Origin: JAFDZV01 sp035549015 | Lineage (GTDB): Bacteria; Bacteroidota; Ignavibacteria; OLB7 | DNA length: 64,000 nt | Assembly: GCA_035549015.1 (NCBI GenBank) | Contig: DASZRW010000137.1 | Location: forward strand, 1 to 64,000 | Direction: 5' to 3' | Shown: positions 17,702 to 25,778 of the stretch, piece by piece | Layout: each line of letters opens with the position of its first letter | Position numbering within the stretch: position 1 is the first letter of the stretch | The notes under the pieces: generated by a model | Seen by the model: the letters and a program-made list of their open reading frames with translations, nothing else | The model's database searches: none | Told to the model about the DNA's origin: nothing | Program-made: the position numbers and the translations under genes

Positions 17702-18539
17702 TGCTTCACGATGGGGCTATCTCCTCTTCGTCGCCGTCGCGATCCTGCCGATGGCGGCGAGCCTGCTCTATGCGCTCGCCTACAGCCTCGGTCTGGCCGG
17801 GCTTCTGGGGGAGGGGCTCACGTTCGATCACTGGGTTCGCGTGCTCGGGAATGGTGAGATTCCGGCATCGCTCGCATTGAGCATCTGGATTGCGCTGGCG
17901 GTAGCATTCCTCGATGTGGCGCTTGGGCTTCCGCTCGGCATCGTGCTTCGCAGATCGATCGATGCCGGCCCTCTCTCGTATCTCATCTATCTGCCGCTGG
18001 CGCTTCCCGGCGTGGTTGTTGGCTTCCTGACGTTTCAGGGGCTCACCGGTGCCGGGCTGCTGGCGCGCGTTGCCGCGGCCTTCGGTCTGGTGAGCGATCC
18101 GGCGCAGTGGGTGAACATCGTGAACGATCGCTACGGAATCGGGATCATCCTTGCGCAGCTGGTGATCGGCGTGCCGTTCTTTGCCATACTCTTCGCCCGG
18201 CTCTACGAAAGCGAGCGCGTGGCCGATCTCTCGATGCTTGCAGCCACGCTCGGCGCGTCGCGGCGCGCCCGCGTTCTCCGCGTTGTTCTTCCCATCCTCC
18301 TGCGCCGCGCGTTTCCCACCATCATCCTCTACCTGGTTGGAGTGCTGGGAGCGTACGAGATCCCGCTGCTTCTCGGCGCGCAGTCGCCGCAGATGATCTC
18401 CGTTCTCACGATGCGGAAGTATTCGATGTTCGATCTGAGCCAGAAGCCGGAGGCGTTCATCTGTGCAATCATCTATACGGCCATCGCTCTTCTGCTGGTA
18501 ACGATCGCGTACAGACGGAGGGCCGATGCGCAGGCCTGA
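17670..18539 (+). CDS. ABC transporter permease 1 (YnjC N-half-like)
   Basis: 289 residues, about six transmembrane helices. The start overlaps the binding-protein gene by 32 bases, a sign of translational coupling. The EAA loop typical of binding-protein-dependent permeases is visible as LAATLGASRRARVLRVVLPIL near residues 190-212, contacting the ATPase. In E. coli the corresponding YnjC is one long double permease; here the two halves are separate genes, this one giving the first half of the channel. It overlaps the next permease by 14 bases. Confidence 0.9.
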   Translation: MISARTSSHTDASRWGYLLFVAVAILPMAASLLYALAYSLGLAGLLGEGLTFDHWVRVLGNGEIPASLALSIWIALAVAFLDVALGLPLGIVLRRSIDAGPLSYLIYLPLALPGVVVGFLTFQGLTGAGLLARVAAAFGLVSDPAQWVNIVNDRYGIGIILAQLVIGVPFFAILFARLYESERVADLSMLAATLGASRRARVLRVVLPILLRRAFPTIILYLVGVLGAYEIPLLLGAQSPQMISVLTMRKYSMFDLSQKPEAFICAIIYTAIALLLVTIAYRRRADAQA

Positions 18540-19320
18540 TCGGGGTGCGGAGCCCGGGAGAGTCCGGCGCCGGCTGATCGCCCTGCTGGCGGGGATGATC
18601 TGCCTTGCGCCCGTCGCCTACCTGCTGCTCCTGTCGTTCGCTGACCGCTGGGCGTTTCCCGACCTGTTCCCCGGCGGCTGGCGGTTCGATCTGCAGGGAG
18701 CGTTTTCCGGGAGCGGCGCCCTGCTGGAAAGCTTCCTGCTGTCGCTGGGGATCTCATCGCTCGTTGCATTCGTCTCCACGCTGGGCGGCTTCGTCGCGGC
18801 GCGATATGTTGCGTACCACCGGCGCCGGCGTGCGCTCCTCTTTCTCGCCTATCTGCCATTCGTGATGTCGCCGGTGATCCTCGGCGCCTGCATTCACTAT
18901 CTCTACATCAGGCTTGCGCTTGCCGCCACCACGGCCGGCGTGATCATGGCCCAGACGATATTCGCGTTCGGCTTCGGCATCATCTTCTTCATGAGCTTCT
19001 GGAACAACGAACGGCGCGCCCAGGAACAGGCGGCGATGCTGCTCGGCGCGCGGCCATGGCAGAGAATGCGGCGTGTGCTGCTGCCGATGGCGCGCGATCT
19101 GCTCCTCGTCTGCTTCCTGCAGACCTTTCTCTTCTCATGGTTCCAGTACGGACTCACGGTGTTGATCGGCGGCGGCACCGTTCGCACGCTGGCTGTGCTG
19201 GTGTACGTCTACATCGGTGAGGCGAACACACGCTATGCCGCGTTGAGCAGTCTGTTGCTCCTTGTTCCGCCGGTCCTATTCCTCTGGGCCAACAAACGCT
19301 TCGTGGTGCGGTATCTGTAG
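18526..19320 (+). CDS. ABC transporter permease 2 (YnjC C-half-like)
   Basis: 264 residues with about six transmembrane helices after a basic N-terminus (MRRPDRGAEPGRVRRR). The EAA loop is AAMLLGARPWQRMRRVLLPM near 167-186. It forms the second half of the membrane channel with the product of the preceding gene. Its stop codon is directly followed by the ATG of the ATPase frame, so the transporter genes are clearly one transcription unit. Confidence 0.9.
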   Translation: MRRPDRGAEPGRVRRRLIALLAGMICLAPVAYLLLLSFADRWAFPDLFPGGWRFDLQGAFSGSGALLESFLLSLGISSLVAFVSTLGGFVAARYVAYHRRRRALLFLAYLPFVMSPVILGACIHYLYIRLALAATTAGVIMAQTIFAFGFGIIFFMSFWNNERRAQEQAAMLLGARPWQRMRRVLLPMARDLLLVCFLQTFLFSWFQYGLTVLIGGGTVRTLAVLVYVYIGEANTRYAALSSLLLLVPPVLFLWANKRFVVRYL

Positions 19321-20118
19321 ATGTCGGCCTGCAACGTCTTTCAGGCGATGATCCTTTCGGTCGAGAACATATCGAAGGCCTATGGTGGGCACGCCGTGCT
19401 GCACGGCGTCTCGCTGGCGGTGGCGGAACGCCAGACGCTTGCGATACTCGGGCGCTCCGGCTGCGGGAAGACCACGCTGCTGAAGATCGTGGCCGGCCTC
19501 GTGGATGCCGATGCGGGCAGCCTGCGCCTGCGCGGCGCGGCGATCGGTGATACGCCGATCGAGCGCCGGAACGTTGTCTACATCTATCAGGAGCCGCTTC
19601 TCTTTCCGCACCTGACGGTGTTCGAGAACATCGCCTTCGGCCTGCGTCTGCGCAGGCAGCCGGCCGCGGAGGTGGAGCAGGCGGTTGCGATGATGATGGA
19701 TGAACTGGAACTGGCCGGCCACGGTGCGAAGCTGCCGTTGCAGCTCTCCGGCGGGCAGCGGCAGCGGGTTGCGTTCGGTCGCGCAGTTATCGTGAAGCCG
19801 GACGTGCTTCTGCTGGACGAGCCGTTCAGCAGTCTCGATACGGAGACGCGGGCCTCGATGCAGATGCTCTTCCGTCGCATCGTGCAGGCTCACGGAGTTG
19901 CCTCCATCTTCGTGACGCACGATCTGAAGGAGGCGATACTGATCGGCGATGCGATCGCATACATGCAGGATGGCCGCCTGGTTACGTTCGGCACCAAGGC
20001 GGAGTTCATTGCGCATCCGGAGTTCGGAGCGCGGCGTGAGATCGAGTTCTGGGCGTCGCTTGGCGGCGATCCGATGTTGAATGGCGGGGCCTCTGCAGGG
20101 AGAACGAATGATGAATGA
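19321..20118 (+). CDS. ABC transporter ATP-binding protein (YnjD-like)
   Basis: 265 residues if translated from the ATG directly after the previous stop; an ATG at 19348 (MILSVENISKAYGG) fits the usual family N-terminus equally well and neither has a clear ribosome binding site. All ABC motifs are present: Walker A GRSGCGKTT near 44-52, Q-loop (YIYQEPLLFPHL), signature LSGGQRQR, Walker B VLLLDEPFSSLD and the H-loop His in FVTHD. It hydrolyses ATP to drive uptake through the two permeases. The 3' end overlaps the radical SAM gene by 11 bases. Confidence 0.92.
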   Translation: MSACNVFQAMILSVENISKAYGGHAVLHGVSLAVAERQTLAILGRSGCGKTTLLKIVAGLVDADAGSLRLRGAAIGDTPIERRNVVYIYQEPLLFPHLTVFENIAFGLRLRRQPAAEVEQAVAMMMDELELAGHGAKLPLQLSGGQRQRVAFGRAVIVKPDVLLLDEPFSSLDTETRASMQMLFRRIVQAHGVASIFVTHDLKEAILIGDAIAYMQDGRLVTFGTKAEFIAHPEFGARREIEFWASLGGDPMLNGGASAGRTNDE

Positions 20119-21055
20119 TGACTTCGAGACGATCGAATCGCTCTACTGGGTGTTCACGCAGTTGTGCAACGACGAGTGCGATCATTGCTACAACAGCTCC
20201 GGGCCGCGCGGCGAGCGGATGACGCTGGAGGAATGCCTTGCCGTGGTGGAGCATCTTCCGGAGCGCGTGGGGCGCGTTATTCTCTCCGGAGGGGAGCCGC
20301 TTGCCGAGCGTGCCAGGCTTTATGCGATTCTCGATGCGCTGGCCGGGAAGTACCGTGGAACGGCGCAGATAATGTTGCAGACGAACGGCGATCTGCTGAA
20401 CGGCACCATCCTGGACGAACTCCTTGCGCGGGGCGTCACCAGGTTCGATATCGCGAGCATCGACCGCTATCACAAACATGCCGGCGAGCGGAAGGCGTTG
20501 CTGGAGGAACTGTTCCTCTCGCGGGGATTGAACGGCGACGAACCGGACCCGCTGATCGAGAAGGAGAACTATGTGAAGCCGGGGGGGGCGAGCTACGGGT
20601 TCTGGGGGGCGACCCAGGAGATGTGGCTTGGAGGGAACTGGGCGCGCGGGCGGGCGATGGAGAAGGGGATCTGGAAGCGCGATCACACGCACAACTTCTG
20701 TGCGATCCTCTCCGGCGGACGCGGCTTCCTTGGCGGGACGGAGCTGCCGCAGGAAGTATCCATTCAGTTGTGGAAGATCAATCCCTGCTGTCCGGGCACG
20801 AAGTATCCGATGGGGGACGCGCGCTCCGAGCGTGTGGCCGATGTGCTTCGTCGTGTTGCGGCAAGTCCGGTGTTTCAGGCGATCAACCAGGGCGATCCCT
20901 ATGGCATGGGGGAACAGCAGGGGATCACGCGAGCGGCGGCAACCGGGCGCGGAGCGGAACTGGGGAACATCTGCCTCTGGTGTGATGAGTTCTTCGAGCA
21001 GCATTACGACATCGAACGGCTGGAGCCCAGGTTCGGTCTCCCGGTGATTCAATAA
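20108..21055 (+). CDS. Radical SAM enzyme in ABC-transporter operon
   Basis: 315 residues from the ATG at 20108, which has AGGGAG five bases upstream. The radical SAM cluster motif CNDECDHC (CX3CX2C) supplies Cys20, Cys24 and Cys27, which bind a 4Fe-4S cluster that cleaves S-adenosylmethionine. The GGE motif follows in ILSGGEPLAE, and LQTNGDLLNG and RFDIASIDRY fit the TIM-barrel core. The C-terminal third has further cysteines (NFCAIL, INPCCPGT, NICLWCDEF) with GDARSERVADVLRR, resembling a SPASM-type extra cluster domain. The substrate is unknown. Tight coupling to a transporter upstream and two ThuA-like proteins downstream suggests a shared small-molecule pathway. Confidence 0.87.
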   Translation: MMNDDFETIESLYWVFTQLCNDECDHCYNSSGPRGERMTLEECLAVVEHLPERVGRVILSGGEPLAERARLYAILDALAGKYRGTAQIMLQTNGDLLNGTILDELLARGVTRFDIASIDRYHKHAGERKALLEELFLSRGLNGDEPDPLIEKENYVKPGGASYGFWGATQEMWLGGNWARGRAMEKGIWKRDHTHNFCAILSGGRGFLGGTELPQEVSIQLWKINPCCPGTKYPMGDARSERVADVLRRVAASPVFQAINQGDPYGMGEQQGITRAAATGRGAELGNICLWCDEFFEQHYDIERLEPRFGLPVIQ

Positions 21056-21070
21056 TCAAACGTGGACCTC

Positions 21071-21679
21071 ATGCTGAACGCGGTCGTTGTGGACAACGGC
21101 ATTCACGGTCTCGAACGCATGTTCCGGTCGGGCGCCCCGGTCCGCTATCGCTTCGAGCGGGTGGGAGCGGCCTTCGCACCCGATCTCTCCGATGCGGATC
21201 TTCTGATCGTGCCGAACGGTTCGGATCACGTTGCGATGTATCGCGCTCGCAACGCCGTGCGGGCCTTTCTCGAGAGAGGAGGGGCATTGTTCTGCTTCGA
21301 TGGGTGGTTCACGGACTGGGTGCCGGGAAATCGCTGGGTGATGGACAACAGCAGAGCCACGCGCGACGTGCGCTACAGCGTGCGCACCGATCGCCACGGA
21401 TTATTCAACGGCGTTGCGATCGAATCCCTTGTCCGATCGCACGGCATCTCGGGATGGTGGGCCTGCGGATTGATCGAGCTCGCCTCCGGAGCCGACGTTG
21501 TGATGGAGGATACATGGGGCCGCGCGATGATCGTCGTCGATCGCGTCTCGACGCCGGGCACACTGATCCTCACGGCCAGCGGTCCGTTGGGTGACGTCGG
21601 ATTCGACGGAACATTCGGGGACCTTTCACGGCTCTATCACAACATGCTGGGACTTGTTTCGGAACGGGGTGCACAATGA
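21071..21679 (+). CDS. ThuA/class I GATase-like protein A
   Basis: 202 residues from the ATG at 21071; a GTG at 21062 would add three residues. The gene follows the radical SAM stop by only 15 bases. It reads as a flavodoxin-like alpha/beta fold of the ThuA/GATase1 group: AVVVDNGIHG, ADLLIVPNGSDH, AVRAFLERGGALFCFDG and ASGPLGDVGFDG. No GxCxG nucleophile elbow is evident, so it is probably not a glutaminase; ThuA-like proteins act on or bind sugars and related small molecules. It seems paralogous to the next gene, whose start overlaps its stop by four bases. Confidence 0.65.
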   Translation: MLNAVVVDNGIHGLERMFRSGAPVRYRFERVGAAFAPDLSDADLLIVPNGSDHVAMYRARNAVRAFLERGGALFCFDGWFTDWVPGNRWVMDNSRATRDVRYSVRTDRHGLFNGVAIESLVRSHGISGWWACGLIELASGADVVMEDTWGRAMIVVDRVSTPGTLILTASGPLGDVGFDGTFGDLSRLYHNMLGLVSERGAQ

Positions 21680-22332
21680 AGAAGATCGGACTGGTATTCA
21701 ACGGCGTCTGGTCGCAGTATGCATTCGCCACCGCGCCGAAGTATCGCGGCTTCTACGATCTGCTCTACATCCACGAACTCTCCTCGCAGCGCGTGGAGGG
21801 GCTTGCGGCATTGGCAATTCCGTTTCAGACAAACCATGACGTGCTGGCACTGCATCGGGACGTGATCTACAACTTCCTCGGCCGGGGAGGCATCGTGTAT
21901 GTGGAGGGGGACAGCTCCCCGGCATGGATCGATGCGGAGTGGGAGGACCGGCCGGTGAACAACTACTGGTGGGTAACCGATCCCGATCGTCCTCCGGTTG
22001 CCCATACCAATCACGATCATCCGGTGTTTGCGGGGCTTGCGCCGCGCCATGCCTGCTGGCACACGCATGGGGTCTACACCCGCGTGCCGGATGGAGCGGA
22101 GATCCTCCAGACCAATGAGCATGGCGAGATCATCACATGGCAGATACGACGCTACGGCGGCGTGCTGTTCGCGACCACGCTTGACGGCATCGTGGAGCAT
22201 GGCGTGCAGCAGATCAGGCATCTCGATAATTTCTGCGACAACCTCACAGCATGGCTCTGCGGCGTGCGGCCCTCATCGGAGAGGATGACCATCGCTCCGG
22301 ATGCCTACGGCGCAGGGGCGCGCATCGGGTAG
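21676..22332 (+). CDS. ThuA/class I GATase-like protein B
   Basis: 218 residues. It begins in an ATGA overlap with the previous gene. The layout parallels protein A: IGLVFNGVWSQ, LAALAIPFQTNHD, IYNFLGRGGIVYVEGD, a Trp-rich loop (WIDAEWED, NNYWWVTDP), then a His-rich segment HTNHDHPVFAGL and HACWHTHGVY that could bind a metal, and RYGGVLFATTLDG. The catalytic Cys of true glutamine amidotransferases is not present at the strand-helix turn. It ends the operon; no gene follows on this strand before the REP array. Confidence 0.65.
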   Translation: MKKIGLVFNGVWSQYAFATAPKYRGFYDLLYIHELSSQRVEGLAALAIPFQTNHDVLALHRDVIYNFLGRGGIVYVEGDSSPAWIDAEWEDRPVNNYWWVTDPDRPPVAHTNHDHPVFAGLAPRHACWHTHGVYTRVPDGAEILQTNEHGEIITWQIRRYGGVLFATTLDGIVEHGVQQIRHLDNFCDNLTAWLCGVRPSSERMTIAPDAYGAGARIG

Positions 22333-22462
22333 GGCACGGCGGATGCGACAACATTGTAGGCCCTGAGCTCAGCTCCGCGCGGCTTCTTCGGGCCGATGAG
22401 AATCGGAGTAGGTGTGAGGCATCCGCTGTTGGCCGGAGACCTGAATGAACGTCGAGCACAAG

Positions 22463-22873
22463 CCCTGAAAGGGCGACAGGTGTCAGGCAGGGTCGCAAGA
22501 CCCTGGAGTGCGAGACCGTCCTGACGTGCGAGACCCTGGTGCAGGATGCACTCGAAGAACCCCGAGCACTGAAAGGGCGACAGGTGTCAGCCAGGGTCGC
22601 AAGACCCTGGAGTGCGAGACCATCCTGACGTGCGAGACCCTGGTGCAGGATGCACTCGAAGAACCCCGAGCCCTGAAAGGGCGACAGGTGTCAGCCAGGG
22701 TCGCAAGACCCTGGCGTGTGAGACCCTGGGGTGGTGCGCGAGCCACGACGATGCAGAGCCCTGAAAGGGCGACAGGAGATAGCCAGGGTCGCAAGACCCT
22801 GGTGCAGGATGCCCTCGAAGAACCCCGAGCCCTGAAAGGGCGACAGGTGTCAGCCAGGGTCGCAAGACCCTGG
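22463..22873 (+). repeat. REP-like array: five 44-bp double-hairpin units
   Basis: Five copies of a 44-base unit lie at 22463-22506, 22567-22610, 22671-22714, 22759-22802 and 22830-22873. Each contains CCCTGAAAGGG, a short hairpin, and CCAGGGTCGCAAGACCCTGG, a perfect eight-base-pair stem closed by a GCAA tetraloop. Copy 1 has one change in the second arm and copy 2 one in the first. The segments between copies are themselves related (GTGCGAGACC, CTGGTGCAGGATGC, CTCGAAGAACCCC), with periods of 104, 104, 88 and 71. This is the look of a BIME-like cluster of repetitive extragenic palindromes; the RAYT gene 200 bp downstream fits. Confidence 0.85.
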
Positions 22874-22998
22874 AGTGCGAGACCATCCTGACGTGCGAGA
22901 CCGTGGGGTGGTGTGCGAGCCACGACGATGCAGGGTCCGGAGAGGGAATGCCCATATCTGCGCCAAGGGTCCCAAACGGCCAATCTGCCATCACTGCG

Positions 22999-23031
22999 TT
23001 GGCAAACGAGACTCTTCCTTCCGTACATTGC
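22999..23031 (+). promoter_or_regulatory. Possible promoter of the RAYT gene
   Basis: TTGG (22999-23002) and TACATTGC (23024-23031) are separated by 21 bases, close to the Bacteroidota pattern of TTG, about 19-21 bases, then TAnnTTTG. The element lies about 40 bases upstream of the transposase start codon, after the end of the hairpin array. Confidence 0.3.
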
Positions 23032-23068
23032 ATCGCTCCCTCCTCCTTCACAATCACGGGGGTGGGGT

Positions 23069-23521
23069 ATGCCACAATCCTGCACGTCTCTTTTCCATCA
23101 CATCATCTTCAGCACGAAGAACAGGCTGCCGCAGATCAGCGACGACCTCGCGACACAACTGTATCCCTACGTTGGTGGTATCATCCGCGATTGCGATAGT
23201 TCATTGATTGCCATTGGTGGTATGCCGGATCATCTCCACCTGCTGGTGAATATCTCGAAGGAGAAGTCCGTTGCGGAGATCCTGCGCATCGTCAAGGCCA
23301 ATTCCTCTCGATGGATCCATCAAACCTTTCCGGAGCAGAGCACGTTTGCATGGCAGAGCGGATATGGCGCGTTTACGGTCAGTCCGTTGAACGTTACTAG
23401 CATCAAGCGCTACATACTCACACAGCGCGAGCATCATCGGACGATGATGTTTCAAGAGGAGTTCCAGCAATTCCTCGAGCACTATCGGATCCCGTACAAC
23501 GGGCGGTACCTGTGGGAGTAA
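23069..23521 (+). mobile_element. REP-associated tyrosine transposase (RAYT, IS200-like Y1)
   Basis: 150 residues from the ATG at 23069, preceded by GGGGGTGGGG. It shows the Y1 HUH transposase motifs: FHHIIFSTKNRLP at the N-terminus, the HUH motif in GGMPDHLHLLV and the C-terminal FTVSPLNVTSIKRYILTQREHH, where family members usually read GYGAFSVS...V..YI..Q..HH. In this protein the expected tyrosine could be that of KRYIL. RAYT proteins bind and cleave single-stranded REP hairpins and are thought to spread them without full transposon ends. It is a single-copy-type gene next to its presumed substrate array, and is intact. Confidence 0.87.
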
Positions 23522-23696
23522 TCCGCGGCTCCCCTTGCGGGGCTCGTGATCGTCCGGTGCATTGATCGGTACACGATACCCCAGGAAACGCCGTCGATGA
23601 CCGGGAGCGGTTCGCACGGGAAGGAGTTCGGTCTCCGGGCCGTATGCGGCGGTGGCCGGACCGCTTGGGATCTCGGCAACATGAAAGGGATGGACT

Positions 23697-24197
23697 ATGA
23701 GAGGATCAATGCATTCCGGGGCGGCATCAATCTGTGCGGTGTGTGCGGCCTGCAGTGTGCTGCTTCTGTCCTGCGAGCGATCGTCGCGGCAGGCAGTTGT
23801 ACGCGGCCCTGCCCTGGCCGATACGAATCAGGCGCTCGCTGTTCCGGCGAAGACGGGACGCGTGACGGCGCCTGATTCCGTGTTGGACCGGATGCGCGTG
23901 GATGCGCGCCTCTACAGGAATCCGGAACAGACGGCGCTGCGGATCACGGACGTGACGGTGTACAATCCCACGAACCACCGGGCAACGGCGCTCGCTCTCC
24001 GTGTCACGTTCACCAATGCAGCGGGGCGGAGCATCGGCATGTGCGACGTCCCGTTCCCGGGCTTCGTTATCGCCGGCGGATCCACGACTGAGCCTTTCAT
24101 CAACCTTCCATCGGAGGAGCACAGCAACTCCTGGAAGTACCTGATGGCAAATGCCACCGGCGTGATCGTGCACGTTGTTCAGGCGACGTTCATCTGA
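23697..24197 (+). CDS. Hypothetical lipoprotein with FxLYD-like domain
   Basis: 166 residues; AAGGGA lies six bases before the ATG at 23697. The N-terminus has a lipobox (VLLLSC) near residue 26. Residues about 70-166 form an Ig-like beta domain with ITDVTVYNPTNHRATALALRVTFTNAAG and a VIAGGSTTEPF segment, similar in pattern to FxLYD domains of bacterial lipoproteins, which have no defined function. It follows the transposase by 175 bases and could belong to the same insertion-prone stretch. Confidence 0.6.
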   Translation: MRGSMHSGAASICAVCAACSVLLLSCERSSRQAVVRGPALADTNQALAVPAKTGRVTAPDSVLDRMRVDARLYRNPEQTALRITDVTVYNPTNHRATALALRVTFTNAAGRSIGMCDVPFPGFVIAGGSTTEPFINLPSEEHSNSWKYLMANATGVIVHVVQATFI

Positions 24198-24658
24198 CCG
24201 GCGTCGCGCGCACCGGTGCGCGGCCTGCACGAATGGTGGAGAAGAGAAACGTCCCCGGGTGCTTACGCCGGGGCCGTTCTGCTGTGTCGTAGAACGAGCA
24301 AGGAGCGCGCGCCGTTCTGCGACACCGAAACACCGGCACCTCTTATTGTTCCGAACGGCTCAACGAACGAGCAGCCGCGCCGGTACGAACCGGGCGCCCG
24401 GTATCGCGGGTTCGGCCGCGCCGATACCCGCGGGAAAGATGAAGCAACTGCGGGCCCGCCATCTTCGTTCATGCTCCGTTGATGCTGCACGGATTGTTCA
24501 GCAACCTACACCGCATGAACCTACACCGCATGCCGGGAAAGGTCACTTCACACGGACCTGTTCCGAGGAATGAAGAACATGAGCGGGAAGGCGCATGCTC
24601 TCTGCCGTGCGGCCCGGGCGGCGGCGGAGCGGGAGGATACGGGATGTGTGACCATCAT
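24198..24658. other. Palindrome-rich non-coding stretch
   Basis: No convincing gene lies in these ~460 bases. Instead there are several perfect palindromes or hairpins: CGCGCACCGGTGCGCG (24207-24222) just after the lipoprotein stop, CCCCGG/CCGGGG around a nine-base loop (24253-24273), ACCGGGCGCCCGGT (24389-24402) and a GCGGGCCCGC core near 24450. A perfect tandem duplication of 15 bases, AACCTACACCGCATG, sits at 24503-24532. The first palindrome may end the lipoprotein transcript. The rest may be a structured RNA or decayed repeats. Confidence 0.45.
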
Positions 24659-24701
24659 AAAAAAAACAACTGCGGGCCCGCGCTGATGCACGGGCCCGCA
24701 G
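24657..24701 (-). terminator. Rho-independent terminator of the NlpC/P60 gene
   Basis: On the minus strand CTGCGGGCCCG and CGGGCCCGCAG (24701-24691 and 24680-24670) form an 11-base-pair stem with a 10-base loop, followed by TTG and eight T (24666-24659). It lies 28 bases after the stop of the minus-strand hydrolase gene. Confidence 0.9.
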
Positions 24702-24728
24702 AATGGCGGGATATCGGAATACCCCGGA

Positions 24729-25715
24729 CTAGTTGTGCGCGGACGGCTCGGACGACTCCGCCGAGGCGGTCATTGCCGCGTTCAGATCGTAACGCCGCGC
24801 ACCGATCATGTGCGTGGAGTAGTACTCCGAGTTCAACTCGGAGACCGTGACGCCGTTCCGGCTGGAGGCATGTGCGAAGAGGCCGTTGCCGAGGTACATG
24901 CCCACGTGCGAGACGTAGACCGCCTGGCGCGTGTGGAAGAAGATGAGATCGCCGAACTGGAGATCCTCACGATTCACCGGGATGCCCACGTCCCACTGCG
25001 CCGCTGCCGTGCGCGGGAGATGGAAGTTCAGAGCGCGATAGACGGTGCCGGTGAACGCGGAGCAGTCGATGCCGTTGCGGCCCATGCCGCCGAAGAGATA
25101 CCGTGTGCCGATCCAGTCCACCAGGGTCTCCATCACGGCCACCTTGTCCACGCCGTTGTCGGTCATGGTCGGCTCGCCGTTGAGCGAGGCCATGTACTTC
25201 GTGAACTCCTTGTAGAAGCTGTTGATGTCGGTTGGCAGCTCCGCGAGATCCTTGTAATCCTCCTCGGTGATTGCGTCGCTGTCCTCGCTCTCATCCAGCT
25301 CCGAATCGTTGTAGGAGCCGTCCGCCGCAGGTGCGGCCGCAGGCGCCGTGGCTGCGGTGGCGGGGGCCGATGCCTGGGCAACGAGAAGGGCCGGCGTGCC
25401 ACCTCCCGAATCGCCCGACGCAGGCTGCGCCTGGATGCCGGCCAATGCGGCGAGGTCAGGGAGCTTCTGCGCGAGAAGCGCGGTGGCCACCTGACGCGTT
25501 ACCACCGGATTGCCGCGGAGCGAATATGTGCGATGATGGTGGCGGCCGCCGCGACCACCCTTGTGGCTCTTCTTGCCCGATCCCTTCGCGGCTGCGTGTC
25601 CATGCGATCCCCTGGCATTTGCCGTTCCGCTGCTCCCGATGGGAGACAGAAGCAGGGCAATGGCCAGGACAAGTACTGCAGCCAGAGATGTGCGGGCAGT
25701 TAGGGCTTTCGTCAT
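24729..25715 (-). CDS. NlpC/P60 peptidoglycan hydrolase
   Basis: 328 residues with a signal peptide (SLAAVLVLAIALLLSP), then a basic, Gly/His-rich stretch (KGSGKKSHKGGRGGRHHH), an Ala/Pro-rich linker and an acidic segment (DSELDESEDSDAITEED). The C-terminal ~140 residues are an NlpC/P60 cysteine peptidase with the nucleophile in GIDCSAF (Cys218) and catalytic His in YVSHVGMYLG (His270). A third polar residue, His282, follows. Such enzymes cut gamma-D-Glu-meso-DAP links in cell-wall peptides. GGAGATTAC precedes the ATG and a strong terminator follows the gene. The charged N-terminal half has no recognised domain. Confidence 0.9.
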   Translation of the reverse strand: MTKALTARTSLAAVLVLAIALLLSPIGSSGTANARGSHGHAAAKGSGKKSHKGGRGGRHHHRTYSLRGNPVVTRQVATALLAQKLPDLAALAGIQAQPASGDSGGGTPALLVAQASAPATAATAPAAAPAADGSYNDSELDESEDSDAITEEDYKDLAELPTDINSFYKEFTKYMASLNGEPTMTDNGVDKVAVMETLVDWIGTRYLFGGMGRNGIDCSAFTGTVYRALNFHLPRTAAAQWDVGIPVNREDLQFGDLIFFHTRQAVYVSHVGMYLGNGLFAHASSRNGVTVSELNSEYYSTHMIGARRYDLNAAMTASAESSEPSAHN

Positions 25716-25778
25716 GTAATCTCCAGGTCTGGGGTTCTGGGTTATTGACTCTATTGTATTCTGTTGTTCAATGCTTCG

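Noticed and set aside
20164..20985. Alternative 273-residue frame within the radical SAM gene
   Set aside because: It lacks any motif and coincides with a gene with an intact CX3CX2C cluster site and a ribosome binding site.
22463..22873. Regular repeats resembling a CRISPR array
   Set aside because: The segments between the 44-base units are themselves similar to each other, the spacing varies from 71 to 104 bases, the units contain two hairpins, and no cas gene is present; a RAYT transposase explains the array better.
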